Below, in pieces: positions 43,765-54,947 of a stretch of 64,000 nucleotides of DNA; within the stretch, counting starts at the first letter, position 1; every line of letters starts with the position of its first letter. Source of the DNA: Acanthosepion pharaonis (Eukaryota; Mollusca; Cephalopoda; Sepiida; Sepiidae); contig CAHIKZ030004725.1 in NCBI GenBank assembly GCA_903632075.3, positions 2,121,001-2,185,000 on the forward strand, in the 5' to 3' direction. Both the position numbers and the translations under genes were made by a program. The notes beneath the pieces were generated by a model. The model searched no databases. It was not told the DNA's origin and was given only the letters and a program-made list of their open reading frames with translations.

Positions 43765-43985
43765 ATGAACGTATAAAAATACATTTTCATAGTAAAAATA
43801 CCAGCAATAACTATTTGTAGTAAAAATACCAGAAATACATTTTTATATAAAGTTACCAACAATACCTTTTCTTAGTAAAATTACTAACAATATATTTTTA
43901 AATCAAAATGGCCAGCAGTACAATTTTATAGTAGAATTATGAACAATATACATTTTATATGTAGTCGAAGGCATACAACTGCGTT
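43765..43985 (+). repeat. diverged ~40-bp tandem repeat related to the 28-bp minisatellite
   Basis: ACATTTTCATAGTAAAAATACCA-type blocks recur four to five times with heavy divergence. The 3' part (TTTTATATGTAGTCGAAGGC) matches 56680-56700, which again precedes a family D-like tail. Confidence 0.5.
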
Positions 43986-44439
43986 CAAAATATTTAGATT
44001 TCGGCATAAAATAACCCATAGATGTGTTGATATACGTTAAACAAAATCTGGTAACCAAACAAAGAGAGAAAGCGAGAGAGATGCATGTATAACGAGAGAG
44101 AGTGAGTGAAAGAGAAAGTGAGTAGAAGAGACAGTGGATAAGACAAATAGAGAGAGAAGGGGAGAGACCAGAATGGGATTGGCTTGACCAATGTCTCAGC
44201 TTAAAAAAGCAGCAACTAGCATAAGACGTGAAGCGGAAGACGTCACCGACTTTTTGATGATGATGAGTTTTTCGTGTATTCATTCAAATAACATCGTCTC
44301 CCTGGGTAAAAACAAACTCACGTTCTCTCTCTCACTCTCAATCCTTACAGCTCCCAACACACATAGGGTAATGATTTTATTTTCCATTTGCTTGATATTC
44401 ATGTAATTTTGTCACATTAAAAATATAATCTTACCATTC

Positions 44440-44985
44440 TATTTGATTTATTGGGGCCTTTCCTTTTTCTTCTCCTTCCAAATCCATTGTTCTTTTTCTC
44501 TTTCTACGTCCTTTCTTTCTTTTTACGCTTCTTTTTCATCTCTTCTTCTTCTTCGTCTTCTTCCTCCTCCTCCTCCTACTTCTTTCTTTTTTTCGTTTCC
44601 CCTTCTTCTTCTTCTTCTTCTTCTTCTCACTTTTCTATTTTTTTTTCGTCTCCCCTTCCTTTCCCTACTTCTTCTACTCTTCCTCCCCATTTTCTCCTCC
44701 TATTTTTCTTATTGTACCTATTCTTCTTCTCTCCCTCTTCTTTTTCTTCTCTTCCTCTTCCTCCTTCTTTTTCTACTCCTCCTCTTCTCCTCTTCCTCTT
44801 CTCCTTCTCCTCCTCCTCTTCTTCTTCGTCTCCCCCTTCCTTCTCTTTTTCATTTTTATCTTCCTCTTCCTCCTCCTCTTCCATCTACTACTTCTCTTCC
44901 GTCTTCTCCTGGTTTGTCTTCCCCTTCCTTTTCTTCTTCTCCTCCCCCTCTTCTTTTTCCTCCTACTCCTCCTTCTTACAGACCT
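44440..44985 (+). repeat. polypyrimidine tract, (CTT/CCT)-rich
   Basis: About 540 bp almost wholly C/T on the plus strand. Frames of 192 and 217 codons rich in Ser/Leu/Phe/Pro, and Lys/Glu/Arg frames on the other strand, are compositional. The tract could form triplex DNA. Confidence 0.9.
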
Positions 44986-45146
44986 ACGTACTGGAGATGT
45001 CAAAATCAAGCAGAAATTTAACTACCTGGCAATGGGAAATGCGACATAACAATAATAAGGTGCAAAGGATTGATGAAAAATGCCTTTCATATTCTAAGTA
45101 TTAAGGGATCGGAAAATGCCCTTAGAAAGAAAGAAAGAATGGTGCA

Positions 45147-45147
<1 letters not shown>

Positions 45148-45188
<41 letters not shown>
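45148..45188. repeat. (TA)n microsatellite
   Basis: Interrupts or borders a LINE fragment. Confidence 0.95.
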
Positions 45189-45189
<1 letters not shown>

Positions 45190-45740
45190 TCTCTATGGCA
45201 ATGCATGCTGGACAATTTCAACACAAATGAAGAAGAGAATTAAAGTGATAGAAATATGGTTCTACAGAAGGATGCTGAGAATACCAAGGATACAAGCATG
45301 TGAGCAACAAGGAAACTGTAATGAAAGTGTGACATCGAAATCCGAAGTCACGTAGGTGTATAGAAAAGTCTCTTTCAGAAATTAAGCAAAGTATTAAGTC
45401 GTAGGAAATGATTTTTAGAAACAAAATAAAAAGTGTTGAAATGCTTTGTCATATCTAATCTTCTATATAGCATTGAATGTTGGATAAATGAAGAAGGGTC
45501 TTGAAGCAACAGAGATGCGTTTCTACCGACGAATGCTGAGAGTACCATCGACATAGCATGTAAGTAAAGACGAACTTTTAAGCGAATCAGAAAGTTCGTT
45601 AAAACTACTGCTAGCAATCAGAAAGATCAAGATGTAATTCTGACGATGTAAATGAGAAAAGAAGGCTCGGCGAATATGTTAAGAGAAATAGAAAGAATCG
45701 GGGATTAGTGGCGAGTTACAATGCTACGGAAAACCAGGGG
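45189..45740 (+). pseudogene. two tandem LINE fragments (YADDT family)
   Basis: First fragment: LYGNACWTISTQMKKRIKVI and WFYRRMLRIPRIQA to about 45330. Second fragment starts upstream in the protein (FQKLSKVLS-like at about 45378), again reaches the ECW block at about 45475 and continues to MRKEGSANM at about 45665. The same protein region is therefore present twice in the same orientation, suggesting two insertions or a duplication. Stops and frameshifts throughout. Confidence 0.75.
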
Positions 45741-46154
45741 AGGGCTGGACAACTCGGCGCATTACTCTGATGGAATAACCCATCATTGTTGTCATAAATC
45801 AGTACAACGTAGTAGTCATCGATGTTTAGGCGTAACTGTGGATCCGATCCATGCCCCGTGAACATGGGACGACCCTCATAGAACGACCCTCATCCTGCAT
45901 GGTGTCTTTGTTGACAACCAAACCCTACCACCAGCTTGAAACAATTGGGAACATGAATCATCAGACCACGTCACATGTTACCGTCCCCACACAGTCTTCA
46001 TTTAGTTAAATTACGTTATCAAGCTAATCGCTGTGTCCAGTGTCGTGGAATTAACAGGGGTCAATTTCCCAGTGAAGTTAAAGAACGCTGAATAGGCGCC
46101 TACCGCTTCCCGGTATTGAATGTTGTTGAGAAGTGTATTTGTTAACACAGACAA

Positions 46155-46735
46155 TTCTACAATATCTGTCTATATTTCTGAGATGAAGTATTATGCACAC
46201 TATTTACATTATTCGGACTATTGTCCTCATCTTTGTTGCCATATTTATCACAACGTTTCGGCCTTTCAGTATCTGTCTATATTTCTGTGATGAGGTATTA
46301 TGTAAACTATTTACATTATTCGGACTATTGTCCTCATCTTTGTTGCCATATTTATCACAACGTTTCGGCCTTTCAGTATCTGTCTATATTTCTGTGATGA
46401 GGTATTAGGTAAACTATTTACATTATTCGGACTATTGTCCTCATCTTTGTTGCCATATTTATTACAACGTTTCGAGGTATTAGGTACACTATTTACATTA
46501 TTCGGACTATTGTCCTCATCTTTGTCGCAACGTTTCGGCCGTTGTTCCGGCCTTCTTCAGGTGGTTGGAATGTCGAACTGAACCCTTTATTTCGCTCACT
46601 GGTGTAGACTGTTCTAGTTCCACGTGCCATGTCTAATGGATGTCAGTTATCAGTTATATCACTCTTTGGGTCATGTCACTGGATCTAACCAACGACTTTA
46701 TCCACTGTGCAATGCGTTCCTTGAGCACATCTGTT
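46155..46735 (-). mobile_element. tRNA-like foldback element FB-C, copy 4, with 3.3 tail monomers
   Basis: Three complete 107-bp monomers plus a partial one (46165-46530) precede GTTTCGGCCGTTG (46532), CCGGCCTTCTTCAG (to 46560) and the element body. The tRNA-like region is inverted near 46670-46735 (ATCCACTGTGCAATGC). The right end, if present, is lost after about 46735. Tail length lies between the sub-monomer copies and the 28-mer array. Confidence 0.8.
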
Positions 46736-46739
46736 TATG

Positions 46740-47790
46740 AATTTCCCCACTGTTCTTTTTCTCTTTCGACGTCCTTTCTTTCTTTTTCATTCTTTCCAAC
46801 TCCATACTCCACGACAGAGTATATGTTTATAATTACCAAATTTAGCTTATTACGGTATAAGAATTGGGGATGCAAAAACGCAATAGTCGGTTATACTAAT
46901 CGACTTGCCTCGAAAATCAGCATTCAAGATGCTAGCTTTCAGCTAAGTTCGAACACCTACATTGGTGTGGTAAATGTGAAATTATTTCAGCCGTGTGGCG
47001 GTGCATAGGTTAATCTATTTTATCTGCTAAGAATAAAGAAGAATTATTCCGGATGAGCGAATCGATTTGGTAAGTCTATAAAAAGGCAAAAATAAATAAA
47101 TAAATAAATAAAAAAACAAAAAAACAAAATAAAACAAAAAAAAAACTATCGCTATTGTTTACATCAACCTCCACAATTTCCACAAGTGGACGCACGCTAC
47201 GTTGTTAATATGTTCGCAAACTGAGAAATGATTGCAGCAAAAACAGGTAGACTTGTTTTTGTGATATAATGGCAGAGATGAAGACCCTCCAGATTGCTCC
47301 GTCAACCATTTCAAATTCGTTGAAAAGCCTTCTTCGAAGATTGTTGACACATTTCCAAACCTTCTTGGCAACGCGTTAGAATCTTTGCGGCTGAAAGTCT
47401 GTAAGCAGCAAAAATATTGGCACAATTCCTTGGAACAAATTGACATCGCTTCACTACAGGTGGGAGAGGTGAATCGTCAGCGCTGATATAAAAATAAAAA
47501 TAAGAAAAAAAGGGGTTAGATATAAACGAGAAGAATGATAATAATTTGAGAGAAAAAAGTGCAAATCTTTGGTGAAATTCTGAAATGAAGTAAATCCATT
47601 CTTCTGCGCGTTATTTGAACTTTGTATAAATTTCAAAAGATGTTGCAACTAATATCAACAGAGTCGGCGCGAACTTACTTCATACCTCCCGGAGGGCAAA
47701 CCTAATTTGTATCCCGGGCAATTCTTTGTGACCATCACTATTTTATCAACATTTATATACATTACAAATACAACTACTTACAATGGAATA
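46740..47790. other. unassigned sequence
   Basis: No confident gene. A 95-codon minus-strand frame at 47159-47446 is Cys- and Ser-rich with no recognised domain. A (TAAA)n stretch is at 47093-47113. Confidence 0.35.
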
Positions 47791-48190
47791 TTAAAGGATG
47801 AAAAATTTTCTCGGATTTTGGCATCATTCTAGGGTCTCTTATTTTTGTCCAAATCCGCCATTTTTTTTGCTTATGCAAAGTCTCAAAAACAAAAACAAAA
47901 AAAAACACTATGTAAAATTGACTATTTTTTATCCATAATGTTGAATTTGTTAAAATTATTCAACTTTTTAACAAAAATCATAAGTTGATGTTAAAAACTG
48001 CCACAAAACATTGTTTATTTATTTAAGATGGTATGATCTGTTATGACATGACTCTAATAATTTGTATTTAGATACATTTTATTTATTTTCAATTTTTAAG
48101 TCTAGTTGAATTGTTCACCTATATTGCATATGACCCATTATTATATATAATTAGGTTACAATAAAATTTATATTTTATATGAATACTAAA
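47790..48190 (+). repeat. 0.4-kb dispersed repeat, copy 1
   Basis: Shares GTCCAAATC, TATTTTTCAT-like, AAGTTGATGTTAAAAA, TAATTAGGTTACAATAAAAT and ATATGAATACT with two downstream copies in the same orientation. No ORF. Identity is unknown. Confidence 0.75.
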
Positions 48191-48199
48191 TTTCCTCCT

Positions 48200-48312
48200 A
48201 GACTGATTGCCATCCATGGCTAGGGATCTCTGTCAACCCTACTATTTAACCCATAGCTGGAAATAGAAAAAGATAGATTCATACCTTTCCCAAGGGTATT
48301 TATGCAAAAGTT
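48200..48312 (-). repeat. SINE family E fragment
   Basis: CTAGACTGATTGCCATCCAT, then AACCCATAGCTGGAAATAGA and GATTCATACCTTTCCCAAGG, matching the family E body inverted. Both ends missing. Confidence 0.65.
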
Positions 48313-48466
48313 AATGATAAAATTTTTCGAGTTTTGATGTCATTCTGGGCGTCATTTACTTTTTCGTCCAAATCTGTGAATTTGCTTTGCTTATATGAAA
48401 TGTTGAAAAAACATTATATGAAATAAAATTTACTATTTTTCATAAATAATGTTGAATTTTTCAGAC

Positions 48467-49020
48467 ATTTTTTTGTTTATACATTCTGTTTTATAGAAAC
48501 ATATATTTAAATAAATGCTCTGTTTATAATAAATAGTATTACCAACATTTACCGGCCTGAATGTCTGAGAAATTGTAATAGAAAATATGCGTCATCCGAC
48601 AAACATAAAAAAATGTCTTAAAATAATTGTCTGACTTTGCCCATTTCATAATATTGTGACTTCATTTGTTTACATTTGGATACGCATCGAGCAGATATGA
48701 TTGTACGTGAGAAAATCATGAAAAATTGTAGTTTAAAAACAGTAAAATCGACCTTGCTAACCGAACGCTCCTCTGTGGCCCAATCGGTAAAAGCACGTCA
48801 GGCTATATGACGGTTCCCTATAGGATACAGGTTCGATTCCTGTCGGAGGACGCATATCTTCTATGAAAATTTCTCGGACATTCAGGCCGGTAATTGTTGT
48901 TAATACTGTTTATTATAAACATGGCATTTACTTAAATATTTGTATGTATAAAAAAGAATGTGTAAACATAAAAAATGTCTTAAAAATAATTGTCGGACTT
49001 TGTCCATTTTCATAATAATG
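48467..49020 (+). mobile_element. foldback element FB-T with intact tRNA-like sequence, copy 2
   Basis: Inverted ends of about 135 bp: left 48467-48600, right about 48850-48985. They contain ATGCTCTGTTTATAATAAAT or its complement, ACCGGCCTGAATGTC and AAATATGCGTC. The segment AAACATAAAAAAATGTCTTA also occurs just inside the left arm and at the right end, so a direct repeat is present too. The tRNA-like sequence sits next to the right arm. Insertion into an older repeat shows mobility. Confidence 0.85.
48769..48851 (+). pseudogene. tRNA-like sequence with long variable arm
   Basis: 83 nt. Acceptor TCCTCTG (48769-48775) pairs fully with CGGAGGA (48844-48850), including one G-T pair. The anticodon stem is CGTCA/TGACG, loop GGCTATA, giving CTA in the anticodon position. 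The variable arm CCTATAGG is self-complementary; the T arm is ACAGG/CCTGT with TTCGATT. A-box TGGCCCAATCGG and B-box GGTTCGATTCC match consensus. The usual T33 is G and the D stem is weak, so a working tRNA is unlikely. It more likely provides a pol III promoter for the element. Confidence 0.7.
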
Positions 49021-49794
49021 TCTTAAAATTATTCAACTTTTTAAGAAAAATTTCAAGTTGATGTTAAAAATTGCAGCAAAATATTGATTTATTGAAGATG
49101 GAATAATTTTGTTAGGATAAGTCTTTAATTTGTATTTAGATAAATTTTATTTATTTACAATTTTTCTAATTGAATTGGTCATCTGTATTGCTTATGATCC
49201 ATTATTGTACATAATTAGGTTACAATAAAATTTGTATTTTATATGAATACTACCTTCTGAAAATTGAAATGTGAGTGGGTGTCCTATTTCATAGATTCAG
49301 GGCGAGGGGACTGACAAGACCCTTGCATTGGCTCTGTTCCACTTGTTTAAAATTTTAGGAGACAGAATGTGTAAAAAAAAAAAAAAAGAAAGAAAAACTT
49401 AAAATTAAATTCTGAAATTTAGAATATATATAACGGCTGAAACGTATTATTATTTCTTTGATTTCCATTTCAAAAATAAATCCTGTAAAAAGAAATATTT
49501 TAAATTAATATATGACCAGAAATAAAATGCTTTTGACAAAAAACCTTAATGATTTCATTATAATTATGTAACAATAATGTAATGATATTCCACAGACAAA
49601 TCTACGGTTTATGTTACCTCATCTCATTGCATGGTTACAAACTGTAAGCTTAAACTGAGCTTGAAATATTGTGTAATCGGTTCTTAATTTTTGGTAAAAT
49701 ACTTGGATACGATATAAGGAATAATTTGCAGTGAAAAAAGCAATTTTCGATTTTTTGTTGAATACGCCATTCCACTGCCAAACGCGTCTTATGA

Positions 49795-50085
49795 CGTCTT
49801 GAAAAAAATATATAAAATAAAATTCATTATTTTTCATGCATAAGGTTGAATGTTTTAAAATTATTTAATTTTTTAAGTTGATGTTAAAAATTGCAGCAAA
49901 ACATTGATTTATTTAAGATGTAATGATCTGTTATGACAGTTCTCTAATTTGTATTTTGATACATTTTATTTATTTTCAATTTTTCTAATTGAATTGTTCA
50001 TCTATATTGTATAAGATCCATTATTGTACACAATTAGGTTACAATAAAATTTGTATTTTAAATGAATATTATCTTATGAAAATTG
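49795..50085 (+). repeat. 0.4-kb dispersed repeat, copy 3
   Basis: Lacks the first ~100 bp but keeps AAGTTGATGTTAAAAATTGC, GATCTGTTATGACA, CAATTAGGTTACAATAAAAT and the end. It shows the unsplit structure at the FB-T insertion point (GTTGAATGTTTTAAAATTAT). Confidence 0.75.
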
Positions 50086-50639
50086 AAATGTAGTAGAGAT
50101 TCACAGCGTGGTATGTGCAACAGGGAACTGACAAGTAAATCTATGGCCCTCAACGGAGTATTTACTGTAATCCATCTATATTCACCATGTACATGTTACA
50201 CCTGCCAATCAGAAGACACGAGAGCCATTCTTGTGTAGTATAAGGATTATTATTATTATTATTATTATTATTTCTTTGATTTCCGTTGTATACATATTTC
50301 CTTCCGGGTCCCAACCAGAAATCTAAAGTCAGAAATAGCTTCATGACATTTTTCACTGATCATTTTTATAAAAAAATAAAAGAAAAATAAAACCTAATAT
50401 CCCACACATTTTACATAGTTCAAGCTCTTCGTAATGTGCGAGATGTACTTGGGGGTACTTGGGGGTACAAGTTCATTTGCGGCAAATAGGCCCATTGAAC
50501 ATTTTTTGAGGAAAAACAACAGCTAAGAACACATACATTTTACATAGATAAAGTCCTTCGTAACGTGTGGGCTGTACTTGTAAATACAATGTTTTGTATT
50601 TCTTTAAGGCATAGGTCCTTTTTTTTTAAGCATTTCACC

Positions 50640-51260
50640 CCAAGCAAGGCGGGAAGCCACTAGCACGCAAGGGGTTACAGAGGATTTCGAGCGAGAGCAG
50701 ATAGAGTGATAGAGGAAAGGATGAAGAGAAGGATAGTGGATAGATCAAGGCAACTGGAGATGTCGATTGACATTACATTTGAATAGTTGAAGATTATAGC
50801 TATTAGGGAAACATGAAAAGGGGAGGGAGTTCCACAAGTGAGAGGTGCAAAATGTGAAGCCATTGGAGTAGAAGAGACGGCTACATTTAAAAGTTTCAAC
50901 AGTGAAAGGGTGAGAGCGGGATGCCAGCCCCGTAGGACGCTTGAATTCATGAACACAGAGCAATTACCATGAAAGTATTTGTAAAAAAAACAGAGAGAGG
51001 CGACGTCACGTCTGTGAGAGAGCGACTGCAGACGAGATGCCAGATCAGGGCCAATTACATTGCATATCCGTCTCTGGATCTTATCAAGAACCCTGAGGCA
51101 AATAGAAGGAGCTCCAGACCATATATGGCAGCAATAATCCATGCAAGGGAGAAGGTTACCAGGAATCCCTTCAATGGTTCTATCGGAACCTTTTCCAATC
51201 AATCCGAAGGCTCCAATTACCACTGAAATCATTGATGTCTTCATGTGCTGTATTTTCGAT
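50640..51260 (-). pseudogene. jockey/CR1-like LINE 3' end, longest copy
   Basis: Minus-strand open stretch (51397-50675) with MDYCCHIWSGAPSICLRVLD, KIQRRICNVIGPDLASRLQS, LSHRRDVASLCFFYKYFHGN and, after a frameshift near 50960, FKRPTGLASRSHPFTVETFK and LWNSLPFSCFPN. This corresponds to the region after the reverse transcriptase domain. The 3' end near 50640 has CACCCCAAGCAAGG, as in the 11.3-kb and 17.6-kb copies. The catalytic domain is absent. Confidence 0.85.
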
Positions 51261-51399
51261 TTTTCCACTTCAAGATCCTTGTATTTTGATAGTCTTTTGA
51301 AGATCTTCAAATATACATAATTTGAAGGGATTGCCATGTTAATAAGAAAGCACATTTTGATTTTGTGGTCTTTGATTATGATGTGGGCGATTAGCAATG

Positions 51400-52870
51400 A
51401 TTTTTCTGTCTGTGTCTATTTTAAAGTCCCATAAAATTGTTATAGATCCTATCTCTGGGTGATGTTCATACCAGTTTCATGCAGTTTCCTTCCCGTAAAA
51501 GTTGCATGTTTTCTAATGCAGATATTAGCCCACTTTATCATATTCGGCATTTTCTCAGATGAGATTTTAATATCTGCTAATTAATGTATAGACAGCAGCC
51601 TTAGATATTATGCAATTTTCCTCTGACTCTAAATGTTCATCACTTACCGAATTATTCTTGCCATTCCTAAATATATATATATATCATAATCATTCAGTTA
51701 TTCTGTGTCACTACTAGACAATAAACGTGCCCCCTTTCTGCTGTTTTTTTCTGTGGTGCGAAATCACTCACGTCACTCGAAATATTTAATGGTGATATAT
51801 CTTAATGTGTATCTTGAATAAAATTAACATCTGTTTTTTTGTTTCACTGGTTTTGAATACGAATTCGGTTATCAGCCGCTGTTATTTTTTTTATAGTTCT
51901 TTATATGATTCTTCATAACGTGCTATAATCATTTCCAAATCACGTTGGGATTCCACAGCTCGTTCAACATTGTTATCTTTTGTAAGCAAGTGATTTCAAA
52001 GTTTATTGGTTATTTAGAGACCTTCTAGATGCTAATGACTGCCGCCGCACGCCGTCTGATGAATCGAATACACGCAGCCAGAGGTATATACAGTTCATAG
52101 CTCCCGACCACTGAGAGTGGAGGATCACTATATAGAGAAAATAGATTGTAATCTTCGTTAAATTGTTACTTAATCATGTTACGTAGATTTTCGGCATATT
52201 GTAAATTATAATTGATTGATGTTACTTCGTGTTAAAGTAAAAAAATAAAAAAAGATAGTGCAAAAATAATCGGTTCTTTTTGTTGGATCGTGTTATTTCA
52301 AAAGCGTGCAAAAGGAATACATGTAAAAAAGAGAATTGAGTATAGATGATAAAACAGAAAGAGTAAGTTCCCCTGGCCCGAAGGGTGCTTGTAAATTAGT
52401 ATCGGAAAAAGCATACAACCGTTAGTTTTTAGGTGATCCTTTGAAATCCAGAAGGTGGCCCTATAGTATAATTTCGGGAATATGTCCTTCTCATTACTTA
52501 TTTGAGCCACAGGGATACGTTGTTTTTATTTCCTTTGTTGACCCATGGAGGAATATAGTTCTTATTTCTTGCTTGACCCACAATTCCTTTTTGTTCTCCT
52601 ATGTGTCGTCATGTCCCTTCAGTAAGTGGGGGATCATGGCTCGTCACAGTTTTTATTCCTTTGTAGCTACAGAGTACCCCACAAAAAAAAAAAAAAAAAA
52701 TCAGAAAAAATTTAGATTTATTATATGATGAAAATAAAATTAACTAACATATAAAAAAAATAACTTTTTTAGTTTGAACACCACATTTAACATTTGCGTT
52801 TTTGTTCTGTTTTAAGCTACTAAATTTCTATATTTTGCTTATGTTTCAAATTACTGTAAAAAAATTCCAA
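51400..52870. other. unassigned sequence
   Basis: No gene or window-wide repeat recognised. ORFs of 70-95 codons at 52298-52510 and 52441-52728 have no recognised domain. Confidence 0.35.
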
Positions 52871-52879
52871 CAATTAGAT

Positions 52880-53160
52880 TGTTGTGGCCTTTTAGGTCCA
52901 GAAAGAAAGACACGGAAAGACGAAGGTTGAACTAGTGTAGTGAAATGACAGAACATACATACAAAATAAGAGTGTTATTAGTCAGCAGATAGAAGTGTCC
53001 GTCCGTACGGTCAGGTTACACTGCGTCGTGACTGCCTCTATATTTAACAGTCCTCTCCCACCCGGGATGTATGTGGCACAAAGCCGAGTTTACCGTGGGT
53101 TCTTCAAGCCCGTAGGCTCGGCCAAAAATATCCCCACAGAACCCGCATAAACGTCTACCT
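52880..53160 (-). repeat. LTR-like end, relative of the 27-29 kb repeats
   Basis: On the minus strand: a TATA-like TTAAATATAG (53037-53046), CACTTCTATCTGCTGAC, AACACTCTTATTTTGTATGT, then CGTGTCTTTCTTTCTGG and AAAAGGCCACAACA. The order and wording of the last half (AACACTCT, GTGTCTTT, TTTCTGG, GGCCACAA) parallel the LTR-like repeats at 27.3, 28.1 and 28.8 kb. A diverged member of the same class is likely. No coding part is seen. Confidence 0.5.
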
Positions 53161-53162
53161 CC

Positions 53163-53200
53163 CCGGACGAAACTCTGCCCTTCGGCAAAGCTTCGTCCGG
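53163..53200. repeat. GC-rich 17-bp hairpin
   Basis: CCGGACGAA at 53163 pairs with TTCGTCCGG ending at 53200. The inner stem continues to GCC-CTTC-GGC with two mismatches. It stands out for its GC content in AT-rich DNA and lies just upstream (minus strand) of the LTR-like TATA box. Confidence 0.8.
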
Positions 53201-53329
53201 ATTCTTTTCTGCTTCTGCTTAGGAAGTCTCGCAGGTTAGTATTTATGAAGGAGAAAGAGTTCATTCTTATATAGATAGGTCACCATAATATAAATAAACT
53301 GTACCAAATTTCCTGTTTTTAGGGGCACA

Positions 53330-53540
53330 ATGTACTAATAAATTTTTACTTTTTCCTATTTTTTCTAATCCATGTTCAGCCAATAATTTACACAAGCTCG
53401 TTAGATATATTATGTTTTTTCCTATGTCTGTTTTGCCTTTAATGTGAGTGTTAAATTTTCTAAGGCCTCTTTCCTCATTATGTGCCATAGAAATTTCAAC
53501 TGTCTCTTCCTTATATTAAGTATAAATGTACTTTTTTGTT
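53330..53540 (-). pseudogene. LINE C-terminal fragment (YADDT family)
   Basis: Reads MAHNEERGLRKFNTHIKGKT, then IIYLTSLCKLLAEHGL, matching HVMKKESLENL and IIYLKNLFK at 62.4 kb. 5'-truncated. Confidence 0.7.
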
Positions 53541-53594
53541 TTCATTTTCTTTAAAAGTTCCTCATTGCTCACATTTTCGGTTGCATTGCAATAG

Positions 53595-53892
53595 CTGACG
53601 TTTGAAAGCGTGATTTCGTTTCACACGCGACAGAAATTTATGACATATACACATATACTAACATATACACATATGCGAGTTCTAACTATAAAGGTCTGGA
53701 CTAATCGAACTAAAACATGGCGTCCATCCGAACATTTGCCATGGAAATAGCGATAGAGTAGCGATAGGCTTACGACGTTGCATCAGTTGGAAATGGGTTC
53801 GCTATGTTTTTTTTTTCAATAGGTGGTGTTTGAACGCATGATTTCGTTTCACACGCGACTGAAATTTATGACGTAGACACATATACTTTATT
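53595..53892 (+). repeat. direct repeat, two ~65-bp units
   Basis: GATTTCGTTTCACACGCGAC at about 53612 and again at about 53841, each followed by GAAATTTATGACRTA and ACACATATAC. Spacing is about 229 bp. The middle holds unrelated sequence. Confidence 0.75.
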
Positions 53893-54558
53893 AAATGAAA
53901 ATAGAGGACAAATTAGATGCATTTTTGTCATCTGATGCTCATTTATTTCTGGAAAGGAAAAAAAAATCCTGCACAAATAATGTGCTGATTATGGGAATGG
54001 TATCATATCTGAGAATACTGTTGCTAAGTAGTACATTAGGTTCAGAAGTGGAAATCTTTTTTTCTGGTGACCCTTCCAGCAACTAAGAAGCCGTTGATGC
54101 TCACCAAATTAAAACAATCCTGGTTGCAAATTGAAGGAGAGAGTTATCAATGTTAATGTTCTGACATCGAATCCACAGTTATCTCCCTTTAACAATCTCT
54201 GTTTTTTTTATGTTTAATTATAGTGTTTATCACATGAAATTTGATGAGAGCGAACAAATTTTCATTCCGAAAATATGGCCCAGAGAAAAAAGTGGGAACT
54301 AGAGAAATAATTTCAATTGATAATTTAAAACGAATTTGCAAATATTACAATATTTTCGCATATATCTTTACTGAGATATCAATTGTAATGTTCGTTGCGA
54401 GGGGTGGTCATATGGTTTATTATATTCTAATCTTTTAAAAGAAATGCTATATCTGTAATATGACAGCCAGCCTCGGAGCGATAGACTTCAAACAACAATA
54501 ATTTTGTTTATAGAACAGACCAGACAGACTAAGGCAAAACGCGAATTATTTATTGGCA

Positions 54559-54650
54559 GTAAAATACCACATGTTATTTGGTAAAATACCACATGTTATT
54601 TGGTAAAATACCACATGTTATTTGGTAAAATAAACCCATGTTATTTGGTT
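54559..54650 (+). repeat. 22-bp minisatellite, four units
   Basis: Units of TAAAATACCACATGTTATTTGG-type sequence (CACATGTTATTTGGTAAAAT core). The first three are identical and the last is altered. Confidence 0.9.
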
Positions 54651-54905
54651 TTCTCCCTAACGAAAAATCAGTCGAGAAAAATAATTTGGTCTCTTTCTTC
54701 TCAGTTTAAATGTCAAACGCGATGGGAAAAAAAGCAGAAGATGCCATAATGAACAAGAAAATAAAATGTTGCAAAAATTTACTAAATATTGATGCTAGTT
54801 ATAGATATTAACGAGTTTTACTGTTTAGAAGAGGGGAAAAAACTATAGTCTATTTACGCATAGAGACTTCATCAAAAATCATAAACAAATTTTGATTGAT
54901 ATAAG

Positions 54906-54947
<42 letters not shown>

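Larger units (their letters stand above)
48315..49258 (+). repeat. 0.4-kb dispersed repeat, copy 2, split by FB-T
   Basis: Left part 48315-48466 and right part from about 49020 to 49258 together align with copy 1. The gap is filled by the tRNA-bearing foldback, so the foldback inserted later. Exact ends and target duplication are obscured by T-rich sequence. Confidence 0.75.

Noticed and set aside
44443..45104. ORFs of 192 and 217 codons, and Lys/Glu/Arg-rich frames on the opposite strand
   Set aside because: Compositional consequence of a polypyrimidine tract; likewise the frames at 58.55-59.19 kb.
45780..46110. GC-richer stretch with CATGGGACGACCCTCATAG as a possible gene fragment
   Set aside because: Translation in all frames is short or broken and no family was recognised.
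47159..47446. 95-codon Cys-rich minus-strand ORF as a host gene
   Set aside because: No recognised domain, no supporting splice or start signals, and length is within what AT-rich noise can give.
48769..48851. Functional tRNA gene, or amber suppressor tRNA
   Set aside because: G at position 33, weak D stem, location inside a mobile foldback and a second mutated copy argue for a tRNA-derived promoter instead.
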